Part shown: positions 17,588 through 27,939 of the stretch, piece after piece
Position numbering within the stretch: the first letter of the stretch is position 1
Layout of the letters: each line of letters opens with the position of its first letter
Source: Chryseobacterium jejuense
GTDB lineage: Bacteria > Bacteroidota > Bacteroidia > Flavobacteriales > Weeksellaceae
DNA length: 64,000 bases
Direction: 5' to 3'
Assembly: GCF_017877355.1 (NCBI RefSeq)
Contig: NZ_JAGIPR010000002.1
Span: 558,001 to 622,000, forward strand
The notes under the pieces: model-generated
Databases searched by the model: none
The model's input: only the letters and a program-made list of their open reading frames with translations
What the model was told of the DNA's origin: nothing
Program-made: the position numbers and the translations under genes

Positions 17588-17610
17588 CTAGATTCCTACG
17601 GAATGACAAA
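17588..17610. repeat. Short dispersed repeat (GATTCCTACGGAATGAC type)
   Basis: The words AGATTCCTACGGAATGACAA contain a 10-base near-palindrome TTCCTACGGAA. From memory, this string is common between genes in Chryseobacterium genomes; that recall was not checked. Confidence 0.4.
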
Positions 17611-17624
17611 AAATAAAAATTTAA

Positions 17625-17655
17625 TCCTGAAATTATGTTTCAGGGTCTTTTTATT
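17625..17655 (+). terminator. Terminator of the methyltransferase gene
   Basis: CCTGAAA (17626-17632) pairs with TTTCAGG (17638-17644) around a TTATG loop and is followed by a T-rich stretch (GTCTTTTTATT). Confidence 0.72.
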
Positions 17656-17697
17656 ATAAAGTTAGAATAAAAAAATAAGACTGGTGATTCCTATAAA

Positions 17698-17729
17698 AAA
17701 GGCTGCTTCAAAATGAAACAGCCTTTAAT
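17698..17729 (-). terminator. Terminator of metG
   Basis: AAAGGCTG and CAGCCTTT (17698-17705 with 17719-17726) form the outer stem and TTCA/TGAA the inner one, with one mismatch. On the minus strand the stem runs into TTTTTT. It lies 20 bases past the metG stop. Confidence 0.78.
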
Positions 17730-17748
17730 TTTTATATTTAGATATTAA

Positions 17749-19785
17749 TTATCCAATCTCAATACCGTTTTCAACATTGCTGTCATCCGGCGTTACGAAA
17801 GATAATTTACCATCCGGTTTAGTTGTTAATAGCAACATTCCCTGAGATTCAATGCCTCTGATTTTTCTCGGAGCAAGGTTTAATAAGATCATTACCTGCT
17901 TACCAATTATTTCTTCAGGGGTAAAGCTTTCTGCAATACCTGAAACTACAGTTCTTACATCTACTCCTGTATCTACAGTAAGTTTCAGTAATTTATCAGC
18001 TTTTTCTACTTTTTCAGCTTCTAAAATGGTAGCTGTTCTAAGATCTATTTTAGTAAAATCATCAAAAGTGATTTCTTCTTTCATTGGATTGGCGTTAGGG
18101 TTTGTTTTCTTATTGTTTTGTTTGGTGTCTTCCAGCTTTTGAACTTGAGCTTCAATTACATTGTCTTCAATTTTTGAGAATAGAAGAGAAGACTCATTGA
18201 TCTTATGACCTGTTTCAATTAAAACAGATTGCGTTTCAACCTCACTCCAGCTTTTCTTTTCAACATTGAACATATTCAATAGCTTTTCAGAACTGAAAGG
18301 CATGAATGGTTCACATAACTGAGCTAAACCAACGGCAATCTGAGCTCCCACAAATAGAGACTGAGCTGCTTTCTCTGGATTATCCTTGATGGTTTTCCAA
18401 GGCTCTTCATTCTGAAGATACTGGTTTCCGAATCTTGCAAGGTTCATTAAAGCAGATAAAGCATTTCTAAATTCATAGTTATCCAGGAATCCTGAAATTT
18501 CTGCTGCTGCTTTATTGATCTCTTTTAATTCCGGACTGTTTACGTCTCCCTGAGGAACAACTCCGTCGTAATATTTATGAATAAGAACAGCAACTCTGTT
18601 GATGAAGTTTCCGAAGATTCCAACCAATTCAGAATTGTTCTTTGTCTGGAAATCCTTCCATGTAAAGTTATTATCCTTAGTTTCAGGAGCTGAGGAAAGA
18701 AGAGCATATCTTAAAACATCCTGTTGTCCCGGGAAATCTTCTACATATTCGTGTGCCCAAACCGCCCAATTTCTTGATGTTGAGATTTTATCATTCTCAA
18801 GGTTCAGGAATTCAAAAGCAGGAACGTTTTTAGGCATAATATAATCTCCGTGTGCCTTCATCATTGCTGGGAAGATAATACAATGGAATACAATATTATC
18901 CTTTCCGATAAAGTGTACCAGATCACTGCCTTCACTTTGCCAGTAATCTTTCCAGTCTTTTCCGTTTTTCTCAGCCCATTCTTTCGTGAAAGAAATATAT
19001 CCAATTGGAGCATCAAACCAAACATAAAGAACTTTTCCTTCTGCATCCGGAAGGGGAACAGGAACGCCCCAGTTCAGATCTCTGGTCATGGCACGTGGCT
19101 TCAATCCGTCGTTTAACCATGATTTAACCTGACCGTATACGTTAGGTTTCCAGTCATCTTTATGACCTTCAATAATCCATTCGTTTAAGAAATCTTCGTA
19201 TTCATTAAGTGGCAGATACCAGTTCTTTGTATCTTTAAGAATAGGAACGTTTCCGCTAAGCATTGATTTCGGGTTGATCAGTTCAGATGGAGAAAGGGTA
19301 GAACCACATTTCTCACACTGGTCACCGTAAGCATTCTCATTGCCACAGTTCGGGCAAGTTCCTACAATATAACGGTCAGCCAAGAATTCTCCTGCCTGCT
19401 CATCAAAATACTGTTCAGAAACTTCTTCCGTAAATTTCCCTTTTTCATAAAGAACTTTGAAGAAATCCTGGCTGGTTTCATAATGCTTTGGAGAAGTCGT
19501 TCTTGAATATTCATCAAATGAAATTCCCAGATCAGCAAAAGATTTTTTAATAATCCCGTGATATTTGTCAACGATATCCTGAGGAGTAACTCCCTCTTTT
19601 TTAGCTCTTATGGTAATAGGAATACCGTGTTCATCCGAACCACAGATAAACGCTACATCTTTTCCTAATCTTCTCTGAAATCTTGCGTAAACATCCGCAG
19701 GAATATAAACACCTGCCAAATGTCCTATATGAACAGGGCCGTTTGCATAAGGCAAAGCTGCCGTAATCATCTTTCTGTTTGACAT
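17749..19785 (-). CDS. metG: Methionyl-tRNA synthetase
   Basis: The 678-residue cytoplasmic enzyme charges tRNA-Met. The class I HIGH-type motif is [14 protein letters not shown] near residue 11; the zinc-binding insert [19 protein letters not shown] is near 143; the KMSKS-type loop appears as DKISTSRNW near 336. After the anticodon-binding domain a Lys/Asn linker (about 560) leads to the C-terminal tRNA-binding OB domain (about 575-678, [20 protein letters not shown]). The length fits the dimeric form with this extra domain. It is divergent from susC. Confidence 0.97.
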   Translation of the reverse strand: MSNRKMITAALPYANGPVHIGHLAGVYIPADVYARFQRRLGKDVAFICGSDEHGIPITIRAKKEGVTPQDIVDKYHGIIKKSFADLGISFDEYSRTTSPKHYETSQDFFKVLYEKGKFTEEVSEQYFDEQAGEFLADRYIVGTCPNCGNENAYGDQCEKCGSTLSPSELINPKSMLSGNVPILKDTKNWYLPLNEYEDFLNEWIIEGHKDDWKPNVYGQVKSWLNDGLKPRAMTRDLNWGVPVPLPDAEGKVLYVWFDAPIGYISFTKEWAEKNGKDWKDYWQSEGSDLVHFIGKDNIVFHCIIFPAMMKAHGDYIMPKNVPAFEFLNLENDKISTSRNWAVWAHEYVEDFPGQQDVLRYALLSSAPETKDNNFTWKDFQTKNNSELVGIFGNFINRVAVLIHKYYDGVVPQGDVNSPELKEINKAAAEISGFLDNYEFRNALSALMNLARFGNQYLQNEEPWKTIKDNPEKAAQSLFVGAQIAVGLAQLCEPFMPFSSEKLLNMFNVEKKSWSEVETQSVLIETGHKINESSLLFSKIEDNVIEAQVQKLEDTKQNNKKTNPNANPMKEEITFDDFTKIDLRTATILEAEKVEKADKLLKLTVDTGVDVRTVVSGIAESFTPEEIIGKQVMILLNLAPRKIRGIESQGMLLLTTKPDGKLSFVTPDDSNVENGIEIG

Positions 19786-19805
19786 TTATAGTAAAGTTTT
19801 GACTG

Positions 19806-19813
19806 CAAAGATA
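19806..19813 (-). promoter_or_regulatory. -7 promoter element (TATCTTTG) of metG
   Basis: The minus strand reads TATCTTTG followed by C, an exact TAnnTTTG match 20 bases before the metG start codon. No convincing upstream TTTG partner is seen. Confidence 0.6.
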
Positions 19814-19893
19814 AGGATTATCTCTTGAATACCGCTCTTTGTGGAGTTATTATGATGAATCTTGCCGTTTTTCAGAGTTCAATATGAAATTAA

Positions 19894-19923
19894 GTTAAAC
19901 AAATGTTTAACTTTTTGTTAAAC
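19894..19923. promoter_or_regulatory. Candidate operator: GTTAAAC palindrome plus direct copy, upstream of susC
   Basis: GTTAAAC (19894-19900), AAAT, GTTTAAC (19905-19911) form a perfect 18-base palindrome, and a further GTTAAAC follows at 19917-19923, 23 bases after the first. A second inverted repeat, AACCGT with ACGGTT, lies about 19965-19996. The rest of the 335-base metG-susC gap is AT-rich. The layout fits a regulator site for the starch operon, but no regulator gene is adjacent. Confidence 0.45.
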
Positions 19924-20120
19924 TAAAACAAATGTTATGCATCGCATACTATCGTGTAATAAATTGAACCGTATAATTTTAACTAAAAACGGTTTCGTAA
20001 TATACATAATTTTATCATAATTTATATTAAAATTATAATAATTCTAATTTTTTTTTAAATTGCAAGACTGGCTACAAGCCGGATTTAAGACTGAAAAAAC
20101 GAAACTATAAAAATAAAATT

Positions 20121-22877
20121 GTGAAAAATTTTACAACGGTATTAAAGATAGCACCTGCATTTTTACTGGCAAGTACAGTAATGCAGGCGCAGATTAAAGA
20201 CTCTGCCACCAAAGAGAAGAAAATCGAGGAGGTAGTCTTGATTGGATATGGTAAACAGAAGAAGTCGGATCTTACAGGTTCTATTACTTCTGTAACAGCC
20301 AAAGATTTTAACGGTGGAGCAACGTCTGCAGGACAGCTTATCCAGGGTAAGACACCCGGGGTACAGATTACCAATAACAGTGGTGCTCCCGGTTCAGGAA
20401 CTGCTATAAGAATTAGAGGTACAGCATCTTTAAATGGAAATAATGCTCCATTAATTGTAATTGATGGTGTGCCACAGGACTTTGTAGGGGTAAACGGAGC
20501 TTCTGATCCTTTATCATTAATAAATCCTAGTGATATAGAATCTTTTGACATTCTAAAAGATGCTTCAGCTACTGCAATCTACGGTAACAGAGCAACAAAT
20601 GGGGTTATCTTAATTACGACTAAGAAAGGATCTGCAGGAAGATTTAAAGTAAATTTCTCTACAGTAACTTCTGTTTCTACCAAAATGAGTAATGTAAATG
20701 TTTTGGATGGTGATCAGTTCAGGGATTTTGTGAATGCAAATGCATCTGCTGCCTATAGAGCTAAATTAGGAACAGCTAACACGAACTGGCAGAATCTTAT
20801 CTATCAGGCTGCCTGGGGAACAGATAATAACGTGTCTTTCTCAGGAGGTGTTAAAGGGCTACCATACCGTTTGTCATTAGGGTATAATGAACAAAATGGT
20901 ATTGTAAAAACGAATTCATTTAAAAGAACTTCAATTGGATTAAACTTGAACCCTAAGTTTTTTGATAATCACCTTTCTGTAAACGTTAACGCAAAAGGAA
21001 CCTTTACAGATAATAGATTTGTAGACGCAGGAGTAATTAGAGCGGCTACTTACTTTGATCCTACGCAGTCAGTATATTCCGGAAACTCCAAATTTGGTGG
21101 TTATTATGAATGGCTGGATGCAGGTGCTCCTAATGGATTTAATGTGAATGCTACATCAAATCCATTGGGAATGCTGAATGGTATCCGTGATGTTTCTTCC
21201 GTATGGAGGGGACTTGGAAACATTCAATTAGATTATAAGTTTCATTTTCTTCCAGATCTACATTTTAATGTAAATGCAGGATATGATTATACAAAAAGTG
21301 ACGGCCAAAAATCTGTTAGTCCTATTTTCAGACCAGGAATAAATGATATGGGAAGTTCCAGATTATATAGTATGGAAAAGAAGAATAAGTTATTGGAAAC
21401 TTATTTTAACTATCTTAAGAAAATTACCGCCATCAATACAAGTGTAGATCTTACAGCAGGGTATTCTTATCAGGATTTCCTTACGGTTATACCAGGAGAA
21501 ACTAATTATAAAGGAAATGCAGCAACTCAGGTTAACAGAGATTTTGAAACAAGAAATACATTACTTTCTTTTTATGGAAGAGCTATTTTTACGATTGCTG
21601 ATAAGTATGTAATTTCCGGATCCATGAGAAGAGATGGTTCTTCAAGATTCTTTAATGGAACCAGAGATAATGTTTGGGGTAACTTCCCTGGGGTATCTGT
21701 AGCCTGGAAATTAAATGAAGAAAGCTTTATTAAAGATATTTCAGCCATCAGTAATTTGAAAATTAGAGCGGGTTGGGGGAAAACAGGTCAACAGGAACTT
21801 CCTGGATTGGATGGGAACAGACCTAATAACTATCCTGCTTATGCTTCATACGCTGGAAGTAATCCGGGAGCTTATTATGAATTAGGTAGCCAATATTATT
21901 ATATGTTCCGTCCTACCAATTATAACCCTAACTTAACTTGGGAGACAACTACCACTAAAAACATTGGGGTGGATTTCGGTTTTGCTAAAAATAGAATTAC
22001 AGGTTCCATTGATTTATTCAGAAAAGATACAAAAGACCTTTTGGTATACGTGAATACACCTGCCGGAGGAGTGAGTAATGCGAACTGGATGAATGTTGGA
22101 AACATGAAAAATGAAGGGATAGAAGGAAGTGTTACTTTCGTGCCTATTAAAACTGAAAAAACAACCTGGGAAGTAAGCTTTAATGCAACCCATTATAAAC
22201 CAGTTGTTACAAACCTTTTACAGAGAGCAGACGCGTCTTTTAATATTGCTGTTGGCGGTATAGAAGGAGGAGCAGGAAATATGATTCAGGCTCATGCAGT
22301 AGGACAGGCACCAAACTCTTTCTGGGTGTTCCAACAGGTATATGATGCGAATGGTAAGCCTGTTGATGGAGCCTATGTAGACAGAAATGGAGACGGGAAA
22401 ATAGATACTGGTGATAAGTATTATTACAAATCTACCACTCCAGATGCATTATTAGGATTCTCAACAAAACTTAATTATAAAAACTGGGATTTTGGATTAA
22501 GTGCAAGAGCTGTATTAGGAAATTATGTGTATAACAATGCGGCATCAAACAGTTCATTACAGTCTGCATCTACCAATGAATATCTTCAGAATGTCTTTTA
22601 TACTGCGCCAGAATATGCTCTAAAAGATTCCAACAGATATTTTTCTGATATATATGTAGAAAATGCTTCTTTCTTTAGATTAGATAATCTGAATGTCGGA
22701 TATAATTTCGGAAATATTTTTAATAAAAACAGTAATCTGAAAGTATATGCAATGGCACAAAATGTTTTTGTAATCACTAAATATAAAGGGGTTGACCCTG
22801 AGGTGTTTGGTGGTATTGATAATGGATATTATCAAATGCCTAGAATTTATTCCTTAGGACTTAATTTTCAATTTTAA
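20121..22877 (+). CDS. susC: SusC-type TonB-dependent starch/maltooligosaccharide receptor
   Basis: The start is a GTG at 20121: it gives the signal peptide MKNFTTVLKIAPAFLLASTVMQAQ, and the next Met lies inside that signal. The 918-residue protein has a TonB-box-like IEEVVLIGYGKQKKSDLTGS near residue 36, a plug domain (about 45-170, ILKDASATAIYGNRATNGVI) and a large barrel ending in SLGLNFQF. It lacks the N-terminal carboxypeptidase-like domain found in many SusC proteins. It pairs with the SusD gene 11 bases on. The starch substrate is inferred from the SusE and GH97 genes. Confidence 0.92.
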   Translation: MKNFTTVLKIAPAFLLASTVMQAQIKDSATKEKKIEEVVLIGYGKQKKSDLTGSITSVTAKDFNGGATSAGQLIQGKTPGVQITNNSGAPGSGTAIRIRGTASLNGNNAPLIVIDGVPQDFVGVNGASDPLSLINPSDIESFDILKDASATAIYGNRATNGVILITTKKGSAGRFKVNFSTVTSVSTKMSNVNVLDGDQFRDFVNANASAAYRAKLGTANTNWQNLIYQAAWGTDNNVSFSGGVKGLPYRLSLGYNEQNGIVKTNSFKRTSIGLNLNPKFFDNHLSVNVNAKGTFTDNRFVDAGVIRAATYFDPTQSVYSGNSKFGGYYEWLDAGAPNGFNVNATSNPLGMLNGIRDVSSVWRGLGNIQLDYKFHFLPDLHFNVNAGYDYTKSDGQKSVSPIFRPGINDMGSSRLYSMEKKNKLLETYFNYLKKITAINTSVDLTAGYSYQDFLTVIPGETNYKGNAATQVNRDFETRNTLLSFYGRAIFTIADKYVISGSMRRDGSSRFFNGTRDNVWGNFPGVSVAWKLNEESFIKDISAISNLKIRAGWGKTGQQELPGLDGNRPNNYPAYASYAGSNPGAYYELGSQYYYMFRPTNYNPNLTWETTTTKNIGVDFGFAKNRITGSIDLFRKDTKDLLVYVNTPAGGVSNANWMNVGNMKNEGIEGSVTFVPIKTEKTTWEVSFNATHYKPVVTNLLQRADASFNIAVGGIEGGAGNMIQAHAVGQAPNSFWVFQQVYDANGKPVDGAYVDRNGDGKIDTGDKYYYKSTTPDALLGFSTKLNYKNWDFGLSARAVLGNYVYNNAASNSSLQSASTNEYLQNVFYTAPEYALKDSNRYFSDIYVENASFFRLDNLNVGYNFGNIFNKNSNLKVYAMAQNVFVITKYKGVDPEVFGGIDNGYYQMPRIYSLGLNFQF

Positions 22878-22888
22878 ACTAGAAAGAA

Positions 22889-24490
22889 ATGAAGAAATCA
22901 AATATAAAAATCAAAAGTTTAGTAATAACAGCAGCTGTAGCTATGTTGTTTTCTACAACTTCCTGTATAAAAGATCTTGAAAGAGAACCTATGACTGATG
23001 TTACAGCAGATGTTGTCTTTAAGGATTTTGGAAATTATCAGAATGTATTAGCTAAATTATATGGAGGACTGGCCATGGGTGGCCAAGTATCAGGAGACGG
23101 AGGGAATTATCCGGATAGTGATATAAGTGGGATCAATGGCGGATTTTCACAGTATACAAGATTGATGTATACATTAAATGTTGTTTCTACAGATGAAGCG
23201 GTAATTGGTTGGAATGACGGGAATTTACATACTATTCATAAGATGACATGGGATTCTTCTAACGAATTCATCACTGCAATGTACTATAGAATCTATACAG
23301 AGATAGGACTTTGTAATGAGTTTTTGAGAAATGTAACTGATGAGAAGCTTGCACAGAATGGTATTACAGGAAGCAACCTTACTGAAGCTAAATATATGAG
23401 AGCGGAAGCTCGTTTCCTAAGAGCACAGTCTTATTATCATGCCTTGGATATGTTTGGAAATGTACCTTTTGCAAAAGAAGATTATCTTCCAGGAGCAGTG
23501 GACGGACCTCCAAGAATAGAAAGAGCAGCTTTATTTAATTTCGTAGAACAGGAATTGTTGGCCAGTGCGAATGACATGAAGGAAGCAAAAACAAGTGTGT
23601 ATGGACGAGCTGACAAAGCCGCTGCATGGGCTTTATTAGCAAGGCTTTATCTTAACGCAGGGGTTTATACGGGAACGCAAAGAAATAATGACTGTATCAC
23701 GTACTGTAATAAAGTAATAGGGGCAGGATATACCTTGAAATCTGATTATAAATCACTGTTCCTTGCAGATAATGATCAAAACAATCCGGAAGCTATTCTA
23801 ACGGTTAATTTTGATGGTATTAATACACAGACAAACGGAGGAACAACTTATTTGGTTCATGCTGCAATAGGAGGTTCAATGAAAGCTTCTGACTTTGGGG
23901 TTAATGGGGGTTGGAGTGGTCTTAGAACCACTAAATCATTTGTTGAAAAATTCCCGGCTAATGGTGCGGATAAAAGAGGAAACTTTTATACAGACGGACA
24001 AAATCTGGAAATTAATGATTTAGGATCATTCAATGATGGATATGCATTCATTAAGTATAAAAACGTTAAAAGCAACGGATCTGCTGGATCTAATACAAAC
24101 TGGGTTGAAGCAGATATTCCATTGTATCGTTTAGCAGATATTTACTTGATGTATGCCGAAGCAACTCTTAGGGGTGGAAACGGAAATATGACGACTGCTG
24201 TAGAATATGTAAATCAGCTGAGACAAAGAGCTTATGGAAACGGAAGTGGGAATGTTTCATCTATTAATTTAGACTTTATATTAGATGAAAGATCAAGAGA
24301 ATTATCCTGGGAAATGACAAGGAGATCAGATCTTATCAGATTTGGGAAGTTTACATCCGGAGACTATTTATGGCCTTGGAAGGGAAATGTGAAAGGTGGA
24401 AAAGCGGTTGAAAGCTATAGGAATCTTTTCCCTATTCCGGCTAAAGATATCATCGCGAATCCTAATTTAATTCAAAATCCAGGTTATTAA
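22889..24490 (+). CDS. susD: SusD-family outer-membrane glycan-binding lipoprotein
   Basis: The 533-residue protein is a surface lipoprotein: signal AVAMLFSTTSC with Cys27 as the lipidated residue. It shows SusD features: tetratricopeptide-like helices (LTEAKYMRAEARFLRAQSYY near 165), a C-terminal RagB/SusD domain with DERSRELSWEMTRRSDLIRF near 465, and the ending LFPIPAKDIIANPNLIQNPG. It forms the lid on the SusC barrel and binds the glycan. It lies between susC and susE with gaps of 11 and 21 bases. Confidence 0.95.
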   Translation: MKKSNIKIKSLVITAAVAMLFSTTSCIKDLEREPMTDVTADVVFKDFGNYQNVLAKLYGGLAMGGQVSGDGGNYPDSDISGINGGFSQYTRLMYTLNVVSTDEAVIGWNDGNLHTIHKMTWDSSNEFITAMYYRIYTEIGLCNEFLRNVTDEKLAQNGITGSNLTEAKYMRAEARFLRAQSYYHALDMFGNVPFAKEDYLPGAVDGPPRIERAALFNFVEQELLASANDMKEAKTSVYGRADKAAAWALLARLYLNAGVYTGTQRNNDCITYCNKVIGAGYTLKSDYKSLFLADNDQNNPEAILTVNFDGINTQTNGGTTYLVHAAIGGSMKASDFGVNGGWSGLRTTKSFVEKFPANGADKRGNFYTDGQNLEINDLGSFNDGYAFIKYKNVKSNGSAGSNTNWVEADIPLYRLADIYLMYAEATLRGGNGNMTTAVEYVNQLRQRAYGNGSGNVSSINLDFILDERSRELSWEMTRRSDLIRFGKFTSGDYLWPWKGNVKGGKAVESYRNLFPIPAKDIIANPNLIQNPGY

Positions 24491-24511
24491 TTCTAAAAAC
24501 GTCTATTTAAA

Positions 24512-25618
24512 ATGAAAAATATATTTAAAATAGTAAGTATGGTTTTCATAGGATTGTTAGTGATTTCCTGTGAAAAAGATGAAGATCAGGCCGTGCTTCA
24601 GCAAACAAAAAACTCTGCTTTGGCTGCAGATGCAAAAACTCTGGTTCTTCTCAGAGATAATGAAGCAGATAAAGCGGTTAAATTTGATTGGACGAACCCA
24701 CAATATAATATTTCTGTTGTCTATAATAATTCATTGGAATTTGCAAAGAAAGATACAGGATTTAAAGATGTTAAAAGTGTAGATGTTAACGCAAAAGATC
24801 TATCTACAACTTATAGTGTTAAAGAGTTCAATAAAATAATGAATGATGCGGGCTTTTTGCCTGAAAAAGTAGTGGATGTTGATGTTAGAATGAAAACATC
24901 TGTGGGTAACGCAGTGTTTTATTCTAATGTAATTTCTATGACTGTCACACCCTACCTTGCTGAATATCCACCATTTTATTTAGTAGGAGAAGCTTCTGCA
25001 GTGGGATGGAATGCTGGAAGTGCGCAGTTGCTTTATAAAGATGAGAATATCTCTACAATCTATACCTATCTGGAGAAAGGAAAAGCGTTCAGATTTTTAG
25101 GACAACAAGCTTGGGATCCTACTAATTATAGCTTGGATGCAGCAGGAATAAAAGATGGTAATAAATATTTCAAAACATGGTCCACAAACTTATCAGCAGC
25201 AGATGCTGAAAATATTAAATTTAATGGAGAGTCTGGGATTTACAAAATTGTTGTTGATTCAGAGCCAGTGAAGAAAACCCTTACTATTTCATCTTCTTCA
25301 ATTAGTCTTTGGAATCCTACAAACTTATATTTAGTAGGATCCGTTAATGGTTGGAATATTGGAGGTGCTATCCCAATGACAAATTTAGGCGATGGTAAAT
25401 TTGAACATATTATTGCTCTTTCAGCGGGAAGCCAATTGAAATTCGTAGGCCAGCAGAGCTGGGGAGAACTTGAATGGGGAGACCTTAAAGCTGATAGCAA
25501 TACAGGGTATTTGGCTCCTAAAGGGAGTAATGGTAATATCAAGTTTGATGGGACAGGAGGAAACTATAAAATCATTGTAGATTTAAAATTAGGAGTGTAC
25601 TCTATAAAGCCATTATAA
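24512..25618 (+). CDS. susE: SusE/SusF-type starch-binding lipoprotein
   Basis: The 368-residue lipoprotein (lipobox VISC, Cys20) has an N-terminal SusE domain (about 25-150, LAADAKTLVLLRDNEADKAV then FDWTNPQYN) and two repeated starch-binding modules starting FYLVGEASAVGWNAG (about 155) and LYLVGSVNGWNIGG (about 270). Aromatic residues in each (W in GW and in QQAWDPTNY or QQSWGELEW) would stack on glucose rings. It holds starch at the cell surface. It is third in the susCDE operon, and a strong terminator follows. Confidence 0.9.
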   Translation: MKNIFKIVSMVFIGLLVISCEKDEDQAVLQQTKNSALAADAKTLVLLRDNEADKAVKFDWTNPQYNISVVYNNSLEFAKKDTGFKDVKSVDVNAKDLSTTYSVKEFNKIMNDAGFLPEKVVDVDVRMKTSVGNAVFYSNVISMTVTPYLAEYPPFYLVGEASAVGWNAGSAQLLYKDENISTIYTYLEKGKAFRFLGQQAWDPTNYSLDAAGIKDGNKYFKTWSTNLSAADAENIKFNGESGIYKIVVDSEPVKKTLTISSSSISLWNPTNLYLVGSVNGWNIGGAIPMTNLGDGKFEHIIALSAGSQLKFVGQQSWGELEWGDLKADSNTGYLAPKGSNGNIKFDGTGGNYKIIVDLKLGVYSIKPL

Positions 25619-25642
25619 AACATTAAGTTTAATTATAAAAGC

Positions 25643-25680
25643 AAAGTGCTGCTTTACCGCAGCACTTTATCTATTTTTTT
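25643..25680 (+). terminator. Terminator of susCDE
   Basis: AAAGTGCTGC (25643-25652) and GCAGCACTTT (25659-25668) form a perfect 10-bp stem, followed by ATCTATTTTTTT. It separates susE from the GH97 gene, so the latter is read by read-through or from a promoter I cannot define. Confidence 0.85.
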
Positions 25681-25699
25681 AAGTTAATAAATAGTCATT

Positions 25700-27853
25700 A
25701 TGAAGAAAATTACAGTTGGAGCACTCTTGCTCTCAATGATGTTTACAGGTGTGAAAGCACAATCTTTAAAATCGCCGGACGGTAAATTTGAAATGAATTT
25801 CCAGTTAAAAGATGGAGTTCCTTTCTATAATCTGAAATACAATGGTGCGGTGGTAGTTGAAGATTCAAAATTGGGATTGAGATTATTTAAAGACACAGCC
25901 ATAAAATTTGCTTCTGAAATAGCCAAACCAGAAGATGCAAAATACGACCTTAACAACGGTTTTGCGAAGGTAGATGAAAAAAGAGACTCTAAAAACGAAA
26001 CCTGGCAGCCGGTTCTTGGAGAAAAGAAAAATTATATCAACAACTACAATGAATTAGCGGTGACGTTAAATCAGGCTTCTACAGACAGAAGTATTGTAGT
26101 AAAATTCAGACTTTTCAATGATGGTCTTGGATTCAGATATGAATTTCCACAACAGAAAAATCTTAATTATTTCGTGATCAGAGAAGAAGATTCTGAAATT
26201 GATTTCCCAACCGATATGAAGGCTTGGTGGATGGTAGCAGATTATGATTCTCAGGAATATCAGTATCAGGAAACAAAAGTTTCCGAAATTCCTGCAAAAT
26301 GGGACAAAGCATTTGATGCCAATGCTTCTCAGAGCTTGGTGAAAAATGCAGTTCAGTCTCCATTGATGCTTAAGAAAGAGGGAAAATCACCTTTATACAT
26401 CAACGTTGCAGAAGCGGCAGTATTGGATTATCCGGTTTCACATCTTGAAGTAGATGCTCAGAACTTTAAGTTCAAAACACACTTAACGGCAGACAGACAA
26501 GGAGCAAAAGGGTATATCCAGACTCCATCAGTAACTCCTTGGAGAACGATTATCGTGGCGCCAAAAGCTGAAGAGGTAATGGATTCCAAAATGATCTTTA
26601 ACCTGAACGAGCCTACAAAATATACGGATACCTCTTACATTCACCCTACAAAATACATGGGTGTTTGGTGGGAAATGATTATCGGAAAATCTCAGTGGGC
26701 GTATTCTACCGCTGAAAATGTTCATTTGGGTAAAACAGACTTTGCGAAGTTAACTCCAAACGGAAAACATGCAGCAAACAATACGAAAGTTAAAGAATAT
26801 ATCGACTTTGCTGCGGAAAACGGATTCCAGGGATTACTGATCGAAGGATGGAATATTGGCTGGGAAGACTGGTTCGGACATTCTAAAGAGTTTGTTTTTG
26901 ATTTCATCACTCCTTACCCGGATTTCGATATCAAAATGCTGAACGATTATGCTCATTCAAAAGGAATTAAACTGATCATGCACCACGAAACTTCAGGTTC
27001 TGCTACGAACTATGAGAGATGGGCGGATAAAGCTTTCCAAACGATGAATAAATATGGTTATGATGCTGTAAAAACCGGATATGTAGGAGATATTATACCA
27101 AGAGGAGAGCATCATTATTCTCAATGGACCATCAACCATTATTATAGGATTGCTGAAAAAGCAAACGACTATAAAATTATGGTGAACTCTCATGAATCTG
27201 TACGTCCTACCGGAGAAAGCCGTACCTATCCGAACTATATTTCTGCAGAAGCAGCGCGTGGAACAGAGTATGAAGCATTCGGAGGAAACAAGCCGGATCA
27301 CCAGACAGTACTTCCGTTTACAAGATGGATGGGAGGATCTATGGATTACACACCGGGAATTTTCCAGACGAAATTAGACTATTATTTCCCTGGAGATACA
27401 CGTTTTGTAAAAACTACATTGGCCAAACAGCTTGCATTATATGTAACAATGTATATGCCGCTTCAGATGGCTGCAGACCTTCCTGAGAACTATAAAAAGC
27501 ATATGGATGCGTTCCAGTTCATCAAAGATGTAGCTGCTGATTGGGATGATACGAAAATCTTATCTGCAGAACCGGGAGATTATGTAATCACTGCCAGAAA
27601 AGCAAAAGGTACAGAAAACTGGTTTGTAGGAGGAATTACGGATGAAAACAAACGTGAATACACGGTAGATTTCTCATTCCTGGATAAAGGTCAAACCTAT
27701 GAAGCAACCATCTATGAAGATGGAAAAGATGCTGATTATATCAATAATCCTCAGAGTTATCATATTTATAACAAAACAATCACAAGCAAATCAAAAATTA
27801 ATTTTAAAATGGCTAGAAGTGGTGGTTTTGCAATAACAATCAAAAAAAAGTAA
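25700..27853 (+). CDS. susB: GH97 alpha-glucosidase (SusB type, inverting)
   Basis: The 717-residue protein has a signal peptide (GALLLSMMFTGVKAQ), an N-terminal beta-sandwich, a TIM barrel (about 310-600) and a C-terminal beta domain. It removes glucose from maltooligosaccharides in the periplasm. Glu430 (HHETSG), Glu499 (NSHESV) and Glu523 (GTEYEAF) have the same spacing as Glu439, Glu508 and Glu532 of Bacteroides SusB, as I recall them: the first two act as base and the last as acid, with calcium. That supports the inverting type rather than the retaining Asp type. The symbol follows this match. Confidence 0.92.
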   Translation: MKKITVGALLLSMMFTGVKAQSLKSPDGKFEMNFQLKDGVPFYNLKYNGAVVVEDSKLGLRLFKDTAIKFASEIAKPEDAKYDLNNGFAKVDEKRDSKNETWQPVLGEKKNYINNYNELAVTLNQASTDRSIVVKFRLFNDGLGFRYEFPQQKNLNYFVIREEDSEIDFPTDMKAWWMVADYDSQEYQYQETKVSEIPAKWDKAFDANASQSLVKNAVQSPLMLKKEGKSPLYINVAEAAVLDYPVSHLEVDAQNFKFKTHLTADRQGAKGYIQTPSVTPWRTIIVAPKAEEVMDSKMIFNLNEPTKYTDTSYIHPTKYMGVWWEMIIGKSQWAYSTAENVHLGKTDFAKLTPNGKHAANNTKVKEYIDFAAENGFQGLLIEGWNIGWEDWFGHSKEFVFDFITPYPDFDIKMLNDYAHSKGIKLIMHHETSGSATNYERWADKAFQTMNKYGYDAVKTGYVGDIIPRGEHHYSQWTINHYYRIAEKANDYKIMVNSHESVRPTGESRTYPNYISAEAARGTEYEAFGGNKPDHQTVLPFTRWMGGSMDYTPGIFQTKLDYYFPGDTRFVKTTLAKQLALYVTMYMPLQMAADLPENYKKHMDAFQFIKDVAADWDDTKILSAEPGDYVITARKAKGTENWFVGGITDENKREYTVDFSFLDKGQTYEATIYEDGKDADYINNPQSYHIYNKTITSKSKINFKMARSGGFAITIKKK

Positions 27854-27893
27854 TTATTTTGTAAAAGTTTTATTTTTCGTTTGATAAAATATC

Positions 27894-27901
27894 TATATTT
27901 G
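27894..27901 (+). promoter_or_regulatory. -7 promoter element (TATATTTG) of the RiPP cassette
   Basis: TATATTTG matches TAnnTTTG and lies 38 bases before the ATG of the small peptide gene. The possible TTTG partners (27858-27861 and 27880-27883) are spaced 32 and 10 bases, outside the usual 17-23, so the upstream half is unclear. Confidence 0.5.
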
Positions 27902-27939
27902 GAGAATTATTATAATTTATTAACCAAAACTATTTTATC

